NCBI GenBank assembly: GCA_017506865.1
Contig: JAFCMP010000257.1
Span: 434,001-498,000, forward strand
Source: Tribonema minus
Taxonomy: Eukaryota; Sar; Xanthophyceae; Tribonematales; Tribonemataceae
DNA: 64,000 nucleotides
Direction: 5' to 3'
Made by a program: the position numbers and the translations under genes
The notes under the pieces: generated by a model
Database searches by the model: none
Told to the model about the DNA's origin: nothing
Seen by the model: only the letters and a program-made list of their open reading frames with translations
Part shown: piece by piece, positions 13,201 through 24,880 of the stretch
Position numbering within the stretch: position 1 is the first letter of the stretch
Layout: each line of letters begins with the position of its first letter

Positions 13201-16200
13201 TGCGCAGGGGGCTTAATATAGCATCGGCCCTCTGCGACAGCAATCGTTACAACCCCCCGCCTGTCTCTTACCACACAGGGGCTGTATAACGCTAGGAGGC
13301 TGTCTACCCGGTGCTTTTACGGCAAGTAGCTGGCTGATCTGCACATCATCACTCTTACAAATGGGACGGCACCACGGTGCCATTGTTCCACAGAACCCGC
13401 TATCGCAGCTCACCAGACCTGCTATATGCCATGATGATTGTACGCTGGCAGAGAAGTGCCCATTCTGACTGTACTTTGTGGTACTTCTTTTCAGGTAACG
13501 CTTGCTGCAATGGCAAAGTGTGCAATTTGTCTGCGCAATTGGGCATGAAGCGAGCACCCTCAAATGCGCACAAGGCCAGCCCAAAACCACGCAGCATCAG
13601 ATTCTGCTGACTGTGTCAGAATGACTTATACCTTGGTGGGTAGCTGTGTGGGTGTTGAAGTTGGCACACCCGTTGGCTGCTGAGTCGGCTCTGCTGTGGG
13701 CTGTGCTGTGGGCGTGGCTGTTGGCTCTGCGGTCGTTGTAGCGGTAGCCTCAGCCGTGGGCTCGGCAGTGGGTTGCGCTGTAGGGTTTGAAGTTGGCTGT
13801 GCAGTAGCGTTTGAAAATGGCTGCGCAGTAGGGTTCAAGGTTGGCTGTGCAGTAGGGTCTGAAGTTGGCTGCGCAGTAGGGTTTGAAGATGGCTGTGTAG
13901 TAGGGTTTGGAGTTGGTTGTGCAGTAGGGATTGAGGTTGGCTGTGCAGTAGTGTTCGCAGTTGGCTGTGCAGTAGGGCTTGAAGTTGGCAGCGCAGTAGG
14001 TTTTGAAGTTGGCTGTGGCGTCGGCTCAGCGGTTGGCACTCGTGTCGGACTGGCCGTTGGAGCTGCCACCGGCTTGGCTGTTGGTGTGCTGGTTGTTGGC
14101 GCTCGTGTCGGCGTCGCTGTGGGTGGTTGTGATGGTTTTGCGGTGGGTGTGCCGGTGGGTGCCTGTATGTATGTACAAAGAGAGCGGCAGTGAACTACTT
14201 GCGCCAACATAGAAGGCGCACAGGTGAAAATGGTGTGCAAAGCGTCGGAATGAGCGTTGGAAAAAAGGACACACTGCAAAAGACTGCAAACTTTCATTAA
14301 AAATGTTCATTTCCGCCACATTACTGCAGCAGCAGCTTGCAGTTCAGATTTTTGCCAATATATGGACACTCATTGCACATGAAGTTGCCACCAGGATGAC
14401 CGAAACAAAAATACGTACCAAGTCTCCCTTGGTGTGCTGCAGTTGAGCAGCCAGAAGTGCTAGATGGGCCGTTGACCCCGTCAAACTGTGGCTAGGTTTC
14501 TGGCCAGATTACATGTAGGCTATGCAACGTGTTGTTGGCTAACCTGAGCATCATCACTGCTCCAAAGGGACGGCATCATCATGCCATTGTAACAGAAAAC
14601 CAGTTGTCGTGCCTCACTAGACGTGCTGTGTGTCGTAGCGGTTGCAGTGCATTGTACTGGATGAGAGTGACATTTCTAGCTGTACTTTCTGCAGCACCAG
14701 ACTCAATGTGACACGCGCTGCAGTGGCAAAGTTTGCGGCTCTGCCCTGCGAACTAGACGTCAGGCAAGCACCCCAAAAGCGCACAAGGCAAGCCCAACAC
14801 CACGCAGCGCCAGGAGTCTAGTAGTCAAAACACTCTACGAGCAGATGGTGCCATGATGACTCGTACCTTGGTGGGTCGCTGCATGGGTGTTGAAGTTGGC
14901 ACGCGCGTTGGCCGTTGAGTTGGCTCTGCCGTGAGTCGGTGCGTAGGAGTTGAAGTTGGCGCACGCGTAGGGCGTTGAGTTGGCTCTGCTGTGGGCTGTG
15001 CTGTGGGCGTGGCTGTAGGCTCTGCGGTTGGTGTGGCGGTGGGCTCGGCAGTGGGCTCGGCAGTGGGTTGCGCTGTAGGGTTTGAAGTTGGCTGCGCAGT
15101 AGGGTTTGAAGTCGGCTGTGCAGTGGGATCCGCAGTTGGCTCAGCGGTGGGCTGAGCGGTTGGCGTAGCAGTAGGTTCAGCTGTCGGGGTGGCAGTAGGC
15201 CGTGCTGTTGGCTCGGAAGTGGGCTCTGCTGTGGGTGTGCTAGTCGGCTGCAGAAACAGAGACAAGTCCAGGCAGATTGATGTTCAGGATCACGCGAGCG
15301 CCCTTGGATGAGCCTATTTGCCATGTGGCTGACAATCACATGTGCGTGTCTTTGCCTTGCACGACACAGAACTACTAGCATACACACAAAAGCCATAAAC
15401 CAGAACCATGTTGTAGGCTTGGCAGAATAAAGCACATTCCTTGATCCATTGGCAATTCGCTCGGCGACAGGCAATCCGGCTGTGAATGGTCCACCACACT
15501 GTTGAATGAGCCCAGATACTATACATTTGCTAACCGGGCACTGCAGAAATGACACTTGATAGGGCTGGTACCTCTAGGTCTGTGTGTCACACTTCAAGTT
15601 TACATTGTGGACTTTAGGTAGGTGTGCTCCCGCAGCAAAAACATAAACGAGCGTAGTCGGCGGCAGCATCGCGGCTGCGATTGTGATGCAGTATCTCACA
15701 TCATCACCGGCCCTACATGGCAGATGACGTGAGTCACTGCTACACTGCATAGACTACGCATCGTTGCTGAGTTGTGCGAACGTGCTGTCACAACGCAAAG
15801 ATCAAGAGCAGCACGTACGAGTGTGAACATCACAATCAGCAATCATTCTCACTGTCGCAGTTGGCAGCGCAGTGGGGTTTGAAGTTGGCTGTGCAGTAGG
15901 GTTTGAAGTTGGCTGTGGCGTCGGCTCGGCGGTCGGCACTCGTGTCGGACTGGCCGTTGGAGCTGCCGAAGGCTTGGCTGTCGGTGTGCTGGTAGGCACC
16001 CGCGTTGGCTTTGCGGTGGGCGGACGTGATGGCTTAGCAGTAGGCGTGCCAGTGGGTACCTGGTATGTACATGTGCGTAAGAGAGCGGCAATGAGTCACT
16101 GCCGACCCACGACAGGGGCTTGGGTAATAATTTTGCCTATCATGGTTACATTGCAAAGGTAACGACATGGCCATTTGAGAGACTTGTAAGTGGGAGCTCG

Positions 16201-19200
16201 TGGGTCCTGCTGGAGATTGGCCTCGGCGACTGTTGAGGTTGCGCCCATGCGTTGCTTGCCTTGACAGGTGCAGCCTCAGCTCTTACAGGCTCTTGTGAGA
16301 GACCAACAGTGCACGTATGGACTTGTATTTATAAAGGCCCAAGGGAGGCCAGGTTGCCTATGCAATCGAAAAGCTTGCGTCAACGCAGCAGCCTAGTGTG
16401 CGCTGTGCCCTAGGAGTTTGGATACCGGCGCCGCAACACAGCCCAGCATTCGCGCTCAACGTGTGTATGCCATGATGCGCTCCGCCAACTCCCGCGCCAG
16501 CGATATGCTCAGCTCAATGTGGATCTCACGCTTAGCTAACCCGGCCTTGCGTAACACATCTGCCTTCCCCCCCCCTGAGCACAGTGCTGAGTGCATTGCC
16601 AACTCCTTAACAAAAAGGCTTGTCTGCTTGCCCAGCCGTCCGTACGACTCCTGCACGAATGGCACGAAAGCCCAAGATGACGTCAAGGTGCCGGTGTGGT
16701 GCTTGACCTTCGCGTCCTCCCCCACCCCAGCAGCATAGCCGTCCGTGTTCGAGGCATTTGTTTTGCCTGTCAGGTACGAGCTCGCTGTGGGCGCGCGCAC
16801 ACTTGTGTCTAGCACTATTCCCTTGTTACGGTATGCACTGCTAATATGCAGACACCCTGGGTCAATGACTGTGTCCGCCCGATACCCCGGTACCTTGAAG
16901 ACGCTAGCGTCCTCATTGCGGACAATAGAGACATGGTGCTGTCTCAAGATGCGCTGTAGGCACCGCTTTTGGGCAGTGTGTGTCGCGTTGTGCCCCCGTA
17001 TGTGCTGGCTGGGGCAGCTGATCGCATGCGTGGAGGTGGGGCTCACGTCACTGCACCGCCATGGGCACACCTCGCCCTGTATGCCCCACCCGTCTATAAA
17101 GATCGCAACCAAAATCATCGTGGCTGCTGCCATACTGGACATGGGCGCCGCACCCGGGCGGTCATTGGCAGCGGGCGGCACGCTCATCCACGCCATTGCC
17201 CCGGACGCACGCTGGCTGCGCAGCTGCGCCAGGACCTGCGCGCTAGCCTGTTGGCGCGGCGGCTGGTGTCACGCGAGTCACCAATAAGTGTAGCCTGCGT
17301 CGGCTTGCCCACGGCACCAGCCGAGGCAAGCCTCTAGGTCCTCCACCAGGCAGTCCTCGTATTGACGTCGAAGAACATTTGAAAGGCCGGCTTGTAGTCC
17401 GTGCGTGAAGTGACCGCGCCGGCGGCGGGGCACTACCTTCCTGCAGATCTCGTCAGCATAGGCCTCCCAGTCGTCGTCGTCGTCCTCCTGCCCGCCGCTG
17501 CAGCTGCTTTTCCGCGCTAGTTTGTGTTTTAGCGGGCGTGGAAGAGGCAGCCGCGGCAGCGGCTTGTGGCGCTTGTCCGTGGCCCTATCTGGCGGTGATG
17601 CTGTGTGAGTAGCGAGCGAGCGTCGGTGGACTATGCCTTCCCGGCAGCGTCATTGCGCCGCATTCTCCGCGTGTTGTCCCAGTGGAGGTGGCGAAGAAGC
17701 GGCATCAGCTACAGGACGGCAAGCTTGATGCCACTCTACTGGTGGAGCTTGACTCAATTATGATGGTCATGGTAATAAAACGATGCCATGTTGTTCACGT
17801 GTACAGCAGACTTATTCGCACGTTTCTCCAAACGCTACTTTAAGTACACTCTTTGGATGCTCTCCGAACGCTGCACGTGAAGGATTTGCCATAGCTAATG
17901 CTGCTACTTCACCTTTGTTGGCTGGCGTGAGGGTGTCATGGTTGGAGACCCTGTCGGTGTACGACTGGGAGCGGCGGTGGGCTCCGCCGTCGGCAGCTTT
18001 GTTGGCTGCACAGACACAAGAATACATTGTAACATTGAGGGCCGTTGACGAGAAGGAGAATTTGGCGGAGGATGCCTGATGCAGGTGTGCGCCGCTGCAC
18101 AAGGTGATTAGACAAATGGTGACGCGGCAGCAAACCGGACTGCAAACCTGCTGCGGCTGCCACGTGGGAGCTTGACAGAGCAGCAGGCTGCTGCGCGCGC
18201 GCACTCGAACTGGCACTGGGTGTGCTGAGCGAGCTGCGCGCTGCCACTCCTTCGTTGAGATACAATTACAAGCACATGTGTATTTATTGATGAATATCAG
18301 TATGTGTTGCTTGCAGGAATATGCTCTTGTGTGCCGCCTAAAGCCCACTGCGGCTTATAACACTTGAAAGTATCAGTATACATTGTTTACAGTACATTTC
18401 TTGCATGCTGCCAAAACACACTGGAGCACATTCATGCTGGCACTTTGTACAATTGGATGTGCATCCAAGCCCCGCCTAGCTCTGCTCCCCGCTGGCATAA
18501 ACGTGATGCGGCACACACCACAATTGGGAACCGCGTTCGTTGTCATTGAGCATGCACATTGCATTGAGCAAGCGCAATTGCGATGCAGGGCCACAATTAC
18601 CACTTGTGTTGGCTTCGCAGTAGGTGTTGGCGTGGGCAGCAGCGTTGGTCGAGTGGTTGGCACATGAGTTGGAGTCGTTGTAGGAGTTGCAGAAGGTTTG
18701 GCGGTCGGTGTGCTGGTAGGCCTAAGCGTAGGCGCGGTGGATGGAGACCTGGACGGCTTCGCAGTAGGCTTGCCCGAAGGCACCTGGCAAAGCTCAACAC
18801 CAGCAGCGAGGCACAAGTCGGCAACAAGACGTGGGCATATCTTTGCGTGCCTTTCATGATATTTGAGCACAGCAGTTGGGCTGATGCCGCGCTTGCAATT
18901 GCACAAGGTGGCACAAACAAGCTCGAGCTCTGTGTCAAATGGTTCCAGGTGTGTAGCCTTGAGAGCACGTTGTCAAGCATACTTGTCAGCTCCGTAGAGC
19001 TGGGCCGGGCAGCAGGTCGCGTGTACAGATGTGAAAGGCACAATATGTTGGCGGGCAGATGGCTCGGCGGAAGGACAATGGAGGTGGAGCATGTTGACAA
19101 GCTGATGGCTTGGCGGAAGGACGCCAAAGTGGTTGGATTCGTCACATGGCATCATGTTCCGTAATGAAGCCGCTGAATCTGGTCACAATTGCAGCTAGTG

Positions 19201-21305
19201 AGCGGCAAGCAAGCACAAGACCCTTGCGGTGTGCAACAAGAGATGTTGTGCTCACTTGCTACAGTGGCGAGTGAAAATGAAGTGTTCGAGAGCACTGGTG
19301 CTGTCCTTGCAGCGCAGACGCCTACAACACTTTTAAATCACTGCTGTGCTTGACCGTCTGAGTGCCACGGTGGCAGCATGCTCTGAGTTGTGTCACTGGC
19401 ACATAAGCTTAAACCACACCTTCCCAAAAATGCGCCTCACACACAAAAATTGCATCAGAAACTTGCGGGATTTCCGCCAAGTCAAAATGAGCGCCACAAC
19501 ATGGTGCACCTTCGTTGGTCGCTGGGTTGGTGAAGTGGTCGGCAGGCGAGTTGGCCTTCTGGTCGGTGCTGTCGTCGGCTTTCTTGTTGCTGTCGGCTGC
19601 CTTGTTGGTGTTCTGGTGGGCTGCGATGATGCAGCAACACAGACACTGTAACAGTCAATGGCCTAGTTAAACGTGCCTTTGAACCACTGACAAAACCAGT
19701 ACAGGTCTATTATTGAAAGCTAAGTTTTGCCTGTCTGAGGTCGATGCCACCTCCCCCTGTGCAATAATGCTAGCTGCAACAACTTGAAGTCATCGCTGTT
19801 GGCAAGCGGCAGAGACGATTACACGCAGCAGAGTGTCAGTCTGCGGATGCAATTAGCACTGCACACTAGTTGGTGCCTGTCACAGTGCGCTTGAGGTTGA
19901 CACTTGACACTTGTTGCAGTTGCAGTTGAAGCACAGGTTTGGCTGGTTGCGCAGTTTCGTTCAAGAGCTGTCTGAGATCGGCTCCAAGTTCATTGCTTGT
20001 TGAGGTGGCTCGGCAATCCTGAGCTGGCACACGCGCAGGTGTGCACTGCAGTGGACAGATTATTGGATAACATCACTGCTTCAGGCTGTTCAGCTTTCGC
20101 ACGAAAAGTGTGTATTGCCTGCAGCTGCGTCTGCTTGCCATTGCGCCATGCATTGGTCTGGTATGCTCTGCTAGCATGTGTGATTTCGGCACACATCTGT
20201 AGCTAGATCGACTGAATGCAGATGTGCGCTGTCGAATCATACGCTACCATTGCAACTGCAACTCTGGTCGCACAGGTGACAGACCCCGAGTCATCAAACC
20301 CTCAGCCTTAGAGTCAGCACAGGACAAGCAGATTGCCGCATATGCATATGTATTGTACTGTACACATCATGTCAGCATTCGATTTGCTGGCACGCTAGTG
20401 CTGTCACTCTTTATGTTCTAATGATCAGCTTCTCAAGAGAATATGATACTGCAGAGCATTTTGCATCATCCCCATCGGACAAACTTGAACAAGACTAGCA
20501 CGTTCAACGTAAGTCACTACTTCAGAAGTACAAAGTATGAGAAATCATTTCAGAATATGGTTTCCTTGCACCTTGGTTGGCTGCCGCGTAGGTTTCCCGA
20601 GGCTGGTGGGTGCCCTAGTCAGCGTATTGCTCGGTGCAGCCGTGGGCTTGGCTGTCGGCCTGTTGGTCGGCTGCATGAACAAATGCACTTGAGGGAAGAC
20701 TCTCAGAGAAGCTTCATGATTATCGGGACTATACTTGCCAATCATGGAATGATGCCGGTCAAGCATTGGCACCAAGAGGGGCGGTGCACAGATGCGGTCG
20801 AGAGCAGCAAGTGACGCTCAAAGGTTGTGACAGTGAACTTCTTCAATTTGAAGATGACAAAGCAGCTGACTGTGAGCTGTAAACGATGATCACTATGGCT
20901 GCCTACTGTGAACTTCAAGTCGAAACTTGAGAATGTTGAGAAGGTGTTGTCATCGCTAAAATATTGTATACTTCAACAGTATATTTATACATATACAATA
21001 TTGTGGAGGTCTTAGACAAGGCAGACGCAAATACGCACCAGAGGAGCCGGTGTGGTTGCCAGGCGGCGCCCCGGGCCCATGGTACCAAAGTTCGTTTGGC
21101 CGCGGCGGTTGCGGCCAGTTGACACTTTGACAGGCATACTAGTGCTCTGAGTGTTGACAACGTGCTGCCACTTTTTGATAGGTTGTGTGACGCCATCCTT
21201 CTTGATCCAGTCGTGAGCGACAGGCACCTCTAAAGCCTGAGCGTTGCTGCCAGTGGCGTAGGGCAGGAAAAGTACTGCTACTAGTAGTCGCCGGATATGC
21301 CACAT
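7246..21305 (-). CDS. secreted Pro/Thr-rich stalk protein with lectin-like C-terminal repeats (14 exons)
   Basis: Exons read on minus: 21305-21039, 20670-20572, 19620-19510, 18783-18604, 18005-17913, 16059-15853, 15247-14867, 14162-13632, 12461-12264, 11667-11575, 11171-10846, 10435-10089, 8476-8202, 7545-7246. All junctions are GT-AG and the frame stays open for 1135 residues. Residues 1-24 form a signal peptide ([19 protein letters not shown]...). Exons 2-10 are almost wholly PT repeats of the PTAxPT type and all use phase-0 introns, consistent with exon duplication. Exons 11-14 hold Cys-containing lectin-like repeats: a GGWLDAI block resembling jacalin-type motifs, and two related units with FNGA, SRF, DSFA and C...GLR. 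I see no membrane anchor. A wall or matrix adhesin role is inferred from architecture. A 'ttgcag' acceptor lies just before the ATG, so a 5'UTR intron is possible. Confidence 0.8.
10089..11171 (-). other. first lectin-like domain of the PT-rich protein (two exons)
   Basis: Exon 11171-10846 starts as a PT stalk and ends in the folded part, with a [10 protein letters not shown] strand. The join to 10435-10089 is phase 2 and gives [13 protein letters not shown]. Getting this motif exactly across the junction supports the splice model. The second exon carries [19 protein letters not shown] and ITGLRYAV. The same order recurs in exon 7545-7246 ([30 protein letters not shown]), indicating an internal domain duplication. 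Resemblance to jacalin-like beta-prism lectins rests on the GG-W-D-I motif only. Confidence 0.5.
13777..14016 (-). repeat. 24-bp coding minisatellite (about 10 units) in the PT-rich gene
   Basis: Ten head-to-tail 24-bp units are readable, each a variant of plus-strand 'gcagtagggtttgaagttgg' plus four bases. On the minus strand each encodes eight residues of the type NPTAQPTS. The same unit occurs in shorter runs near 15073-15121 and 15870-15920, in neighbouring exons. The array length is a multiple of three, so unit number can vary without breaking the frame. Confidence 0.85.
16314..17566 (-). mobile_element. family-B non-LTR retrotransposon, 5'-truncated copy in an intron
   Basis: This is nearly identical to 49506-50760 of the longer family-B copy. 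Similarity starts at the shared 3' end ('acgtatggacttgtatttat' on plus) and stops sharply at 17566. There the long copy continues with 'agggcc' and this one with host DNA. The element therefore keeps only the endonuclease end and 3' UTR. It lies in the PT-rich gene's intron between exons 18005-17913 and 16059-15853, in the same orientation as the gene. I could not find a clear target-site duplication. Confidence 0.8.
16456..17520 (-). pseudogene. C-terminal endonuclease fragment of the family-B ORF
   Basis: An open frame at 17196-16456 retains the C-x3-C...H-x3-C cluster and the RADT...GIVLD endonuclease core, matching residues about 983-1229 of the ORF at 49584-53105. Upstream of 17196 the frame is broken relative to the long copy by small indels, such as a changed 'ttggcgcggcggctgg' stretch and missing bases near 17507. 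There is no reverse transcriptase, so it cannot mobilise itself. Confidence 0.75.
20957..21000. repeat. AT-rich hairpin in the first intron of the PT-rich gene
   Basis: An 11-base arm (aatattgtata) is followed about 20 bases later by its reverse complement (tatacaatatt). It sits just downstream of exon 1 of the minus-strand PT-rich gene. Function unknown; it could be a decayed small foldback element. Confidence 0.35.
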
Positions 21306-22545
21306 GCCTGCAATGCAATACGTAAGTCAAAGGCCGCTTCCAGTCAGCAGGCATGAAGGATCACCAGCACAGCATCAACACTCATGTTGCAGCCTGATGT
21401 AGTTACTGTATCTCTCCTAGCATATTGAGTGTAATAGTACTAGTAGCATCATGTGAGCCAGTACAGCAGCTGGTGGAAGCAAGGCAAGCTACACCAGTGC
21501 GTCCAAGCCGGATGGTAAGGAGAAAATTGAATGAGATTTTTGGTCTGGCTGTGGCCCCGACGGTGATGCATCACCTCAAGACTCTGTAAGCACTGCACGG
21601 CTTAGCAGGCTGCATTGTCGCATGTTATGGTTCTCAAGCTGACGGGCGCTATGCACTGGTAGGGAACAAACCATGTATGGCTTCTTGAAGCAACTTAAAT
21701 TTTGCAGCTGTTGCGGCAGTGGTTATCGAAGTTCATGCAAATCTGAGAGTTAATGCCAGTGGCTGGAATCTCAAAAGCAGGTCCTGGACCTGAATCTTGA
21801 CACTGTCCTGAGGACACAGTATCAAGCCACCTTCAAATTGGCCAACTTGAAGTCTGTGTGAACTTGAAGCTCATTGAACCCTACCGCTGGCAGCATTTGC
21901 TGCATGTCAACATCATGATACTAAAGGTACTGTACCCTTGAGGTTCTGTGGTGAGGCACTGGTATCGAAGGTGGTGAGGATTTCATGACGAGCATGAAGC
22001 ACCTTGTAACTTGAAGTTCATGTTGAACCTGACTTCATTACTTGTTAGTAACAAAACCTCACCATTGAGGTTATTGCTCAAACTTCTGAATCAGCTTGAC
22101 GTTAGAATGTCAAGAATCTGAGGTATAGCAAATTCTTCTAGTTTGCCGCCTTGTTTGCTCTAGGCACCAGTAGGCTTTGTTTTGAAGGCAGCCTGAGGGA
22201 GACTCACTGACAGCACTTTTTTTGTCAGACAGACACTGTCAGACAGATTGCAGCAATTACCTCAGTCAGGCAACATCATGGTTTAAGACGGTGCTTTTGG
22301 TACAAAACGCACAAAGTGATTTTTTTGCAATGCTTGAAAGCATTGTGAACTTCTTGAAGAAAGAAGAACACCACCAGCAAACTGTAAGGCCTTTTGACTC
22401 GGAGCCTAAAGTCTGAGTTCGAAGTTATTTTATTGAAACTTTAAGGTACTACACTCTCAGAGGTAACTGTAGTACCGTTAAGATGGCAAAGGCAACTTGA
22501 ACTGAAAGATGAACTCTTGAGCGCATATTGGCTGATAATTGCTGC

Positions 22546-22586
22546 TGTGCGCCCAGGTGTTGTCGACGACAACACCTGGGCGCACA
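22546..22586. repeat. perfect palindrome, 20-bp arms with a one-base centre
   Basis: The left arm TGTGCGCCCAGGTGTTGTCG is followed by a single A and then its exact reverse complement. The arm sequence recurs as the terminal part of foldback-type repeats near 41085, 41202, 41337 and 42336. This copy looks like two such ends joined with the interior deleted. Confidence 0.85.
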
Positions 22587-24539
22587 CGCTAAAAATTGAG
22601 GCGGGGGAATGCAGATGGCCTTTTACTACTTGACAATGTGTTCACAGTGCAGAGCCCTCAAGTTGAGACACTGATTCTCCTGCCATAGCGGCTGCATGCT
22701 CACTCAGTATTCAGTGAAGTCTGAGAGCCTTTCCTGCAACTTCCCGTTGAGGTTCCAACTTGAAGCTCGTCCACCTACATAGAAATTAATTTACCTCAAG
22801 TTGCCCCACTCTCAGACTTTTGATGTGGATACGGGGTCCAACTTGAAGCCCTAGATGCATGCTCCTAACCTCAAGCCTTGGAAATGGTATGTGGAGCATC
22901 ACCTCCGAGTCATCAGCCCCATGTGTAAATGCACATTGCTCGAGCAGATCTGTTCCGAACTTCTTGAAGTCCATGCCCCACTCAGTCTGGCAGCCACAAC
23001 AACTTGAATGCGCTGCTGTTGTGACCCCCAACACCACCAACTTGATTCAAGTTTAATCTAGTTGAATCAGTGTCAGCCTTCCTGCAGTATTATAGTATGC
23101 TGCCATATTTTAAAGTTCTTTGACAAGTTGTGGCTCTGTAAGTTTGGTGTTACACAGTGCATTCCGATTGTGGCTCAACAACTTCAAAATGACCAACGTG
23201 AAGGCTTAAAATTGCGATGCACGAGGTGAATATGAGCTAAACTTTACAGTTTAAGGTGCAGCTTGAATTTGCAACACCCAGTTGGCTACAATCGCGTTCC
23301 GAAGTTCAACAACACAATTTGTAAAACTATGCAAGTTTTGTTGAAACCTACGCATGACTTAATTGAATGATTGCTAGTTTTAAGTAAATTAAATGATGAA
23401 TGGAAACGAATCAAAAGACCGTAGTCTAAGAGCTCTAAGTGACCAGGAGCGGTTAGCCGCAAGTGCCTTCCACCAATAGTCGTGGTCGCCGCTGCTGCAG
23501 TCATTGGCCGCGAGTCAAACTTTGAACAGTGCCATCAAACCTAGGCCCTAGTAGGGTCCGCAGTTACTGTAGTCATCAGACTTCTGTGTGCAGGCTTTTT
23601 AGCATTCTGATAGACATGAGTGTTCAGCATGGAAACGTCTCACGTGTTCGGTAGGCCAGCTCCAGCTGGTAGCCCAACACACTGCAGGAGGTTCAGCAGC
23701 TACAGTAACTGACAGCGCTCTCAAGGCTTGAATGTGCGTAGTGCAGAAGGTGGTGAGTGGGTCTTGAACCTTGTGCGGCGACATGAACGTTGAACGCTCC
23801 AGTTTGTTTAGCACAGGCTATCCGTAGTGTTCTCTTTTCCTCACCTACAAGCAGTAGGCTAAGCGTCACAATTATGTATATTTGAAACTACTTACAGTTA
23901 CCCCAACCTACATTACAATTACAATTTACGACGTACATCAGATTCTGACCCTGAATCACGCTTAAATTTTGACCGCAGCAATTTCCAACTTGAATAATCA
24001 TTGCTACAATAAAATGTTAGAGTAACCTCAGGCTGGTGCAGTGAACCACGGACTGGAATCGCACCATGAAATTCACGACCATCATGAAGGAATTTCAAAT
24101 ACATTGTCAACAAGAAATTGCGAATACGGCATATCGCGATGATGATATGACGAAGTACAAGTTCAGTATTTTTCAACGAATTACGAATTGAGTATTTTTC
24201 GAGAGTTCCTGAAGAAGTTCGAGTTGATATCATATGGATGTCATGATGATTGTGGATAGCCTACTGAGTAAAGACATCCGACTTATTTGTGACAATGTCA
24301 TCTAATAGTATCTAACAGAATTTCTAAATCCTTCAAAGTTTGACTTCTTAAAGCCATCAACAGCTACATGGTTTCGAACCGAAAACCTCTTCAAGCTGAA
24401 GACAAGTGCCTTGCATGGTGCGATGATCAACGAAATTTGAAAGGAGATCGCGACGACCTCGCAGTACTTGAAGTTGGTTTTAGAAGTTCAACTGGACATG
24501 CAGCAGCTGGGAAGTGTTCATAACAAGATTTCATATCCT

Positions 24540-24880
24540 TGCAAGATCTCGACATCAACTCACCAAACAGATCGTCCCGCTCTGATGGCTCACAGTGTCC
24601 TAACACGCACGCCTGTGTCCTAACACGCACGCCTCAGGCATTTGAACGCGCCTCTTCCGGATCTGGGAGAGCCGCTGACCAGAAATCCCGCGTCGCTATG
24701 AGCAGCTCCACACGACGGTCAGAGTCTGAGCTGCTAGGGGGGCGAGCTTTGTTGCAGCTTTGATGCAGCCAAAGCCCACGAAGTTTTGTCAGCAGCGGTT
24801 TGCCCCCAACAATTTGAGCGAAGAGTTGAGGATAACCCGAGACCTAAGAGGTTGTTCAACCTAGTAGGGTTTCACAGGTA
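24540..24880. repeat. diverged dispersed repeat related to 225-600
   Basis: It shares several ordered blocks with 225-600 (ctcaccaaa, cgcgcctcttcc, cccgcgtcgct, a G-run). A 20-base unit 'tgtcctaacacgcacgcctg' is duplicated in tandem near 24596-24635. No coding capacity is evident. Confidence 0.4.
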
